From Arsenicibacter rosenii (GTDB taxonomy: Bacteria > Bacteroidota > Bacteroidia > Cytophagales > Spirosomataceae): a DNA stretch of 64,000 nt. The DNA is taken from positions 1 to 64,000 of the forward strand of contig NZ_MORL01000002.1 in assembly GCF_001870735.1 (NCBI RefSeq), read 5' to 3'. A program made the position numbers and the translations under genes. Within the stretch, counting starts at the first letter, position 1; every line of letters starts with the position of its first letter. Shown one piece after another: positions 61,758 to 64,000 of this stretch. A model generated the notes under the pieces. The model had not been told where the DNA came from, ran no database searches, and worked only from the letters and a program-made list of their open reading frames with translations.

Positions 61758-62753
61758 TTGATTATCGAGACCCGCGCCTATGCCCGAGCAGGGTTACTGG
61801 GCAATCCTTCCGACGGTTTTTTTGGTAAGACCATTTCCATTTCTGTCCGCAACTTTGGCGCGTCGATCACGCTATACGCCTCACCGGAACTGATTATTGA
61901 ACCACAACCGCAGGACACCAACGAATTCAGGAGCGTATATCACCTGCGCGATGCCGTGAGTACCCTGGGTTATCATGGCGGTGTTCCGTTGCTTAAAGCG
62001 GCCATCAAGAAGTTTGTCGAATACTGCGAGCAGCAGGATATCCGGCTGCATAACCGTAACTTCTCGATCCGTTATTCAACATCGATCCCCCGTCAGGTAG
62101 GGTTGTCGGGTTCCAGTGCAATCATTGCTGCGGCCTTCCGGGCATTAATGCAGTTCTATCAGGTAGAAATTCCGCTTCCGGTACTTCCTAATCTGGTAAT
62201 GGCCACAGAAACAGACGAGTTAGGGATTACGGCCGGTTTGCAGGACCGCGTGATTCAGTGCTACGAAGGCTGTGTGTACATGGACTTTGACCGGCCGATT
62301 ATGGAAGCACAGGGGCATGGTAACTACGAGCCGATTAACCCCTCATTGCTGCCGAAACTGTATGTTGCCTATAACACCGATCTGGGCAAGCAATCGGGCC
62401 GTGTGCATAACGACGTTAAATCGCGCTGGCTGAAAGGCGAGGAGCTGGTCGTTGCCACTATGGCTGATATTGCGGACGTGGCGCGGCAGGGGCGTGAGGC
62501 TATTCTGACTCAGGACATCGAATTGCTGCACCAGCTGATAAACCGCAATTTCGACCTTCGGACAAAGATTTATAACATCAGCGACCGGAATATGTCGCTC
62601 ATCAATACCGCACGGGCATGCGGCGCGTCGGCCTCCTTTACCGGTTCCGGCGGGTCAATTATCGGTCTCTACCGCGACGATGCGATGCTGAACCGGTTGT
62701 TTGTTGAACTGAAAAAAATTAACGCACGCGTTATCAAACCGTACATTAGCTAA
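61758..62753 (+). CDS. GHMP kinase, glucuronokinase-like
   Basis: A 331-aa sugar-1-kinase of the GHMP superfamily. The N-terminal RAYARAGLLGNPSDGFFGKT, the ATP-loop VGLSGSSAIIAAAF (about residues 117-130), the central AGLQDRVIQCYEG and the C-terminal ASFTGSGGSIIGL are intact. These segments resemble plant glucuronokinase, which makes glucuronate-1-phosphate, more than galactokinase or mevalonate kinases. No ATG is available in frame, so translation starts at TTG 61758. galU follows 42 bases downstream, so the pair may convert a free sugar acid or sugar to a UDP-sugar. The substrate is inference. Confidence 0.82.
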   Translation: MIIETRAYARAGLLGNPSDGFFGKTISISVRNFGASITLYASPELIIEPQPQDTNEFRSVYHLRDAVSTLGYHGGVPLLKAAIKKFVEYCEQQDIRLHNRNFSIRYSTSIPRQVGLSGSSAIIAAAFRALMQFYQVEIPLPVLPNLVMATETDELGITAGLQDRVIQCYEGCVYMDFDRPIMEAQGHGNYEPINPSLLPKLYVAYNTDLGKQSGRVHNDVKSRWLKGEELVVATMADIADVARQGREAILTQDIELLHQLINRNFDLRTKIYNISDRNMSLINTARACGASASFTGSGGSIIGLYRDDAMLNRLFVELKKINARVIKPYIS

Positions 62754-62795
62754 CGAGTAGGCGGTCAGGCCGCAGGCACTCATTTACGCATAATC

Positions 62796-63665
62796 ATGAT
62801 AAAAAAAGCTGTAATTCCGGCGGCTGGTTTAGGCACCCGTTTTTTGCCGGCGACCAAAGCACAGCCGAAAGAAATGCTCCCTATTATTGATCGGCCAACG
62901 ATTCAGTATGTTGTTCAGGAAGCGGTTGACTCGGGGATTGAAGATATCCTGATCATTACGGGCAAGGGAAAACGGGCTATCGAAGACCATTTTGACCGGA
63001 ACTTTGAGCTGGAAAACCGGCTCGAAGAAAAAGAAGATCAGCTGTTGCTCGACGAAATGCGCCGGTTGTCAGACATGGCGAACCTGCACTATGTCCGCCA
63101 GCGCGAGCTCAACGGCTTAGGCGATGCCATCCGGTATGCCCGCCATCATGTCGGGAACGAGCCGTTTGCGGTTCTGCTGGGCGATACCATTATGGATTCG
63201 GTCATTCCGGTGACGCAGCAACTGATTGATACCTATGCCCAGTTTGGCGGATCGGTCATTGCCGTTGAAGAAGTGCCACACGACAAAGTAAACCGGTATG
63301 GTATCGTAGGTGGGCGGCCGCAAAGTGACCGGATTCTGGAACTGGACACGCTGGTGGAAAAACCATCGGTCAGCGAAGCGCCGTCGAATCTGGCCATTGC
63401 CGGGCGTTATATTCTGACACCCGAAATTTTTGATGCCCTGGAGCAGACAGAAATCGGTAAAAACGGCGAAATCCAGCTGACCGATGCCATGCGTATTCTG
63501 CTGAAACGCGAAAATATCTATGCACACCGGATTGAGGGTAAACGCCATGATATCGGCAATAAGCTTGATTTCCTGAAAACAACGGTTGAATTTGCCTTAA
63601 AACGCCCTGAGTTTGCCAAGCCGTTTATGGCCTATCTGAAGCAGGTTGTCGCACAGGCGGAATAA
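62796..63665 (+). CDS. galU: UTP-glucose-1-phosphate uridylyltransferase
   Basis: A 289-aa nucleotidyltransferase making UDP-glucose from glucose-1-phosphate and UTP. The signature PAAGLGTRFLPATKAQPKEM (about residues 8-27) is complete, with the catalytic VLLGDTIMD (metal-binding Asp), RYGIVGG, LVEKP and EGKRHDIGNKLDFL. UDP-glucose feeds exopolysaccharide, cell-surface glycans and UDP-glucuronate. It lies 42 bases after a GHMP kinase gene in the same direction, a likely operon. Cytoplasmic. Confidence 0.95.
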   Translation: MIKKAVIPAAGLGTRFLPATKAQPKEMLPIIDRPTIQYVVQEAVDSGIEDILIITGKGKRAIEDHFDRNFELENRLEEKEDQLLLDEMRRLSDMANLHYVRQRELNGLGDAIRYARHHVGNEPFAVLLGDTIMDSVIPVTQQLIDTYAQFGGSVIAVEEVPHDKVNRYGIVGGRPQSDRILELDTLVEKPSVSEAPSNLAIAGRYILTPEIFDALEQTEIGKNGEIQLTDAMRILLKRENIYAHRIEGKRHDIGNKLDFLKTTVEFALKRPEFAKPFMAYLKQVVAQAE

Positions 63666-63746
63666 AGTATATACCAACGGCAGGGTTGCGTTCGTTCTGC
63701 CGGAAACGTAACTGAAATAACTCTTCTTAACAATAATCGGTAAATT

Positions 63747-64000
63747 ATGAAAATGTTAAAGTTGACAACCCTTGGTGTGGTTGCTTTGATGCTCAACGTA
63801 CAGGCAGGAAACGCGCCTGAAAAAGGCAAATGGGAAAAACTGTTTGATGGCAAAACACTCACGGGTTGGCATACGTATCTGAAGGCAGGACAGCCTGTTT
63901 CGGACAAGTGGAAAGTAGAAGATAACGCAATTGTACTGACCTCTGGCGGAGCCGGCGATCTGGTAACGGATAAAGAATATGGCGATTTTGAACTGGAAAT
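63747..64000 (+). CDS. DUF1080 (3-keto-disaccharide hydrolase-like) protein, 3' truncated by window edge
   Basis: The first 84 codons from the ATG at 63747 give a signal peptide (MKMLKLTTLGVVALMLNVQAG) and then KWEKLFDGKTLTGWHTY and DNAIVLTSGGAGDLVTDKEYGDFELE, the start of a DUF1080 domain. These concanavalin-like domains include 3-keto-glycoside hydrolases and are abundant in Bacteroidota. The rest lies beyond the window, so the full length is unknown. It starts 81 bases after galU. Confidence 0.85.
   Translation, partial: MKMLKLTTLGVVALMLNVQAGNAPEKGKWEKLFDGKTLTGWHTYLKAGQPVSDKWKVEDNAIVLTSGGAGDLVTDKEYGDFELE

Noticed and set aside
63678-63702. CGGCAG/CTGCCG hairpin after galU as a terminator
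   Set aside because: The stem is only six bp with a 13-nt loop and no T run follows, so the support is too weak.

Overview
The window reads as chromosome of a free-living Bacteroidota bacterium, most likely order Cytophagales and close to Spirosoma-like genera. The signs are TonB-dependent receptors with N-terminal carboxypeptidase-regulatory-like domains, type IX secretion (T9SS) sorting domains of both A and B kinds, a PorE-like OmpA protein, an S46 dipeptidyl-peptidase, the MEP isoprenoid pathway, and several promoters with the Bacteroidota -7 motif TAnnTTTG. The genus is an inference. I saw no tRNA, rRNA, CRISPR array, transposase or integrase.

Layout. 1-8.9 kb: end of a tail-fibre-like gene, an M14 carboxypeptidase, then a TonB receptor followed by two paralogous surface lipoproteins. 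9-16.6 kb: a modular T9SS-exported GH5 glucanase, a cytoplasmic trehalase, a DUF2490 protein and a DPP7-type S46 peptidase. 16.7-17.2 kb: a decayed nucleotidyltransferase pair carrying a long perfect inverted repeat. 17.2-28.8 kb: prmA, a 1634-aa envelope protein, two S41 peptidases and acetoacetyl-CoA synthetase. 29-36.3 kb: an RluB-type pseudouridine synthase with a very long repetitive tail, dxs, aspartate kinase, a cytochrome oxidase subunit III and ispE. 36.4-44.1 kb: a PorE-like protein, a T9SS type B protein, a TlpA-like thioredoxin, and an ECF sigma factor overlapping a putative anti-sigma factor. 44.2-52.4 kb: outer-membrane proteins and an NAD-salvage operon (NrtR-like regulator, nadV, PRPP synthase, SDR protein). 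52.4-58.7 kb: a PBP4-type carboxypeptidase, a T9SS metalloprotease-like protein and recQ. 58.8-60.9 kb: a RecE-like nuclease and an unknown partner, divergent from a phage-type repressor. 61-64 kb: an acidic protein, a glucuronokinase-like GHMP kinase, galU and the start of a DUF1080 protein.

The best-supported regulatory logic is at the NAD-salvage operon. Two perfect palindromes share the core GCGTA-N5-TACGC. One covers the -7 box of a consensus promoter (TTTG-N19-TATGTTTG) and the other abuts its -33 box. The NrtR-like protein has lost its Nudix catalytic glutamates, so it probably senses a ligand and represses its own operon. A second switch lies between the RecE-like pair and the repressor, where two TACA-N8-TGTA sites occur. 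A third candidate is upstream of the TonB receptor: three TAAC half-sites at 11-bp spacing stand where a -33 box would be.

The most promising little-described unit is the RecE-like nuclease / unknown partner / repressor cassette, which stands alone without other phage genes. Secondary candidates are the TonB receptor with its twin lipoproteins and the glucuronokinase-like/galU pair.
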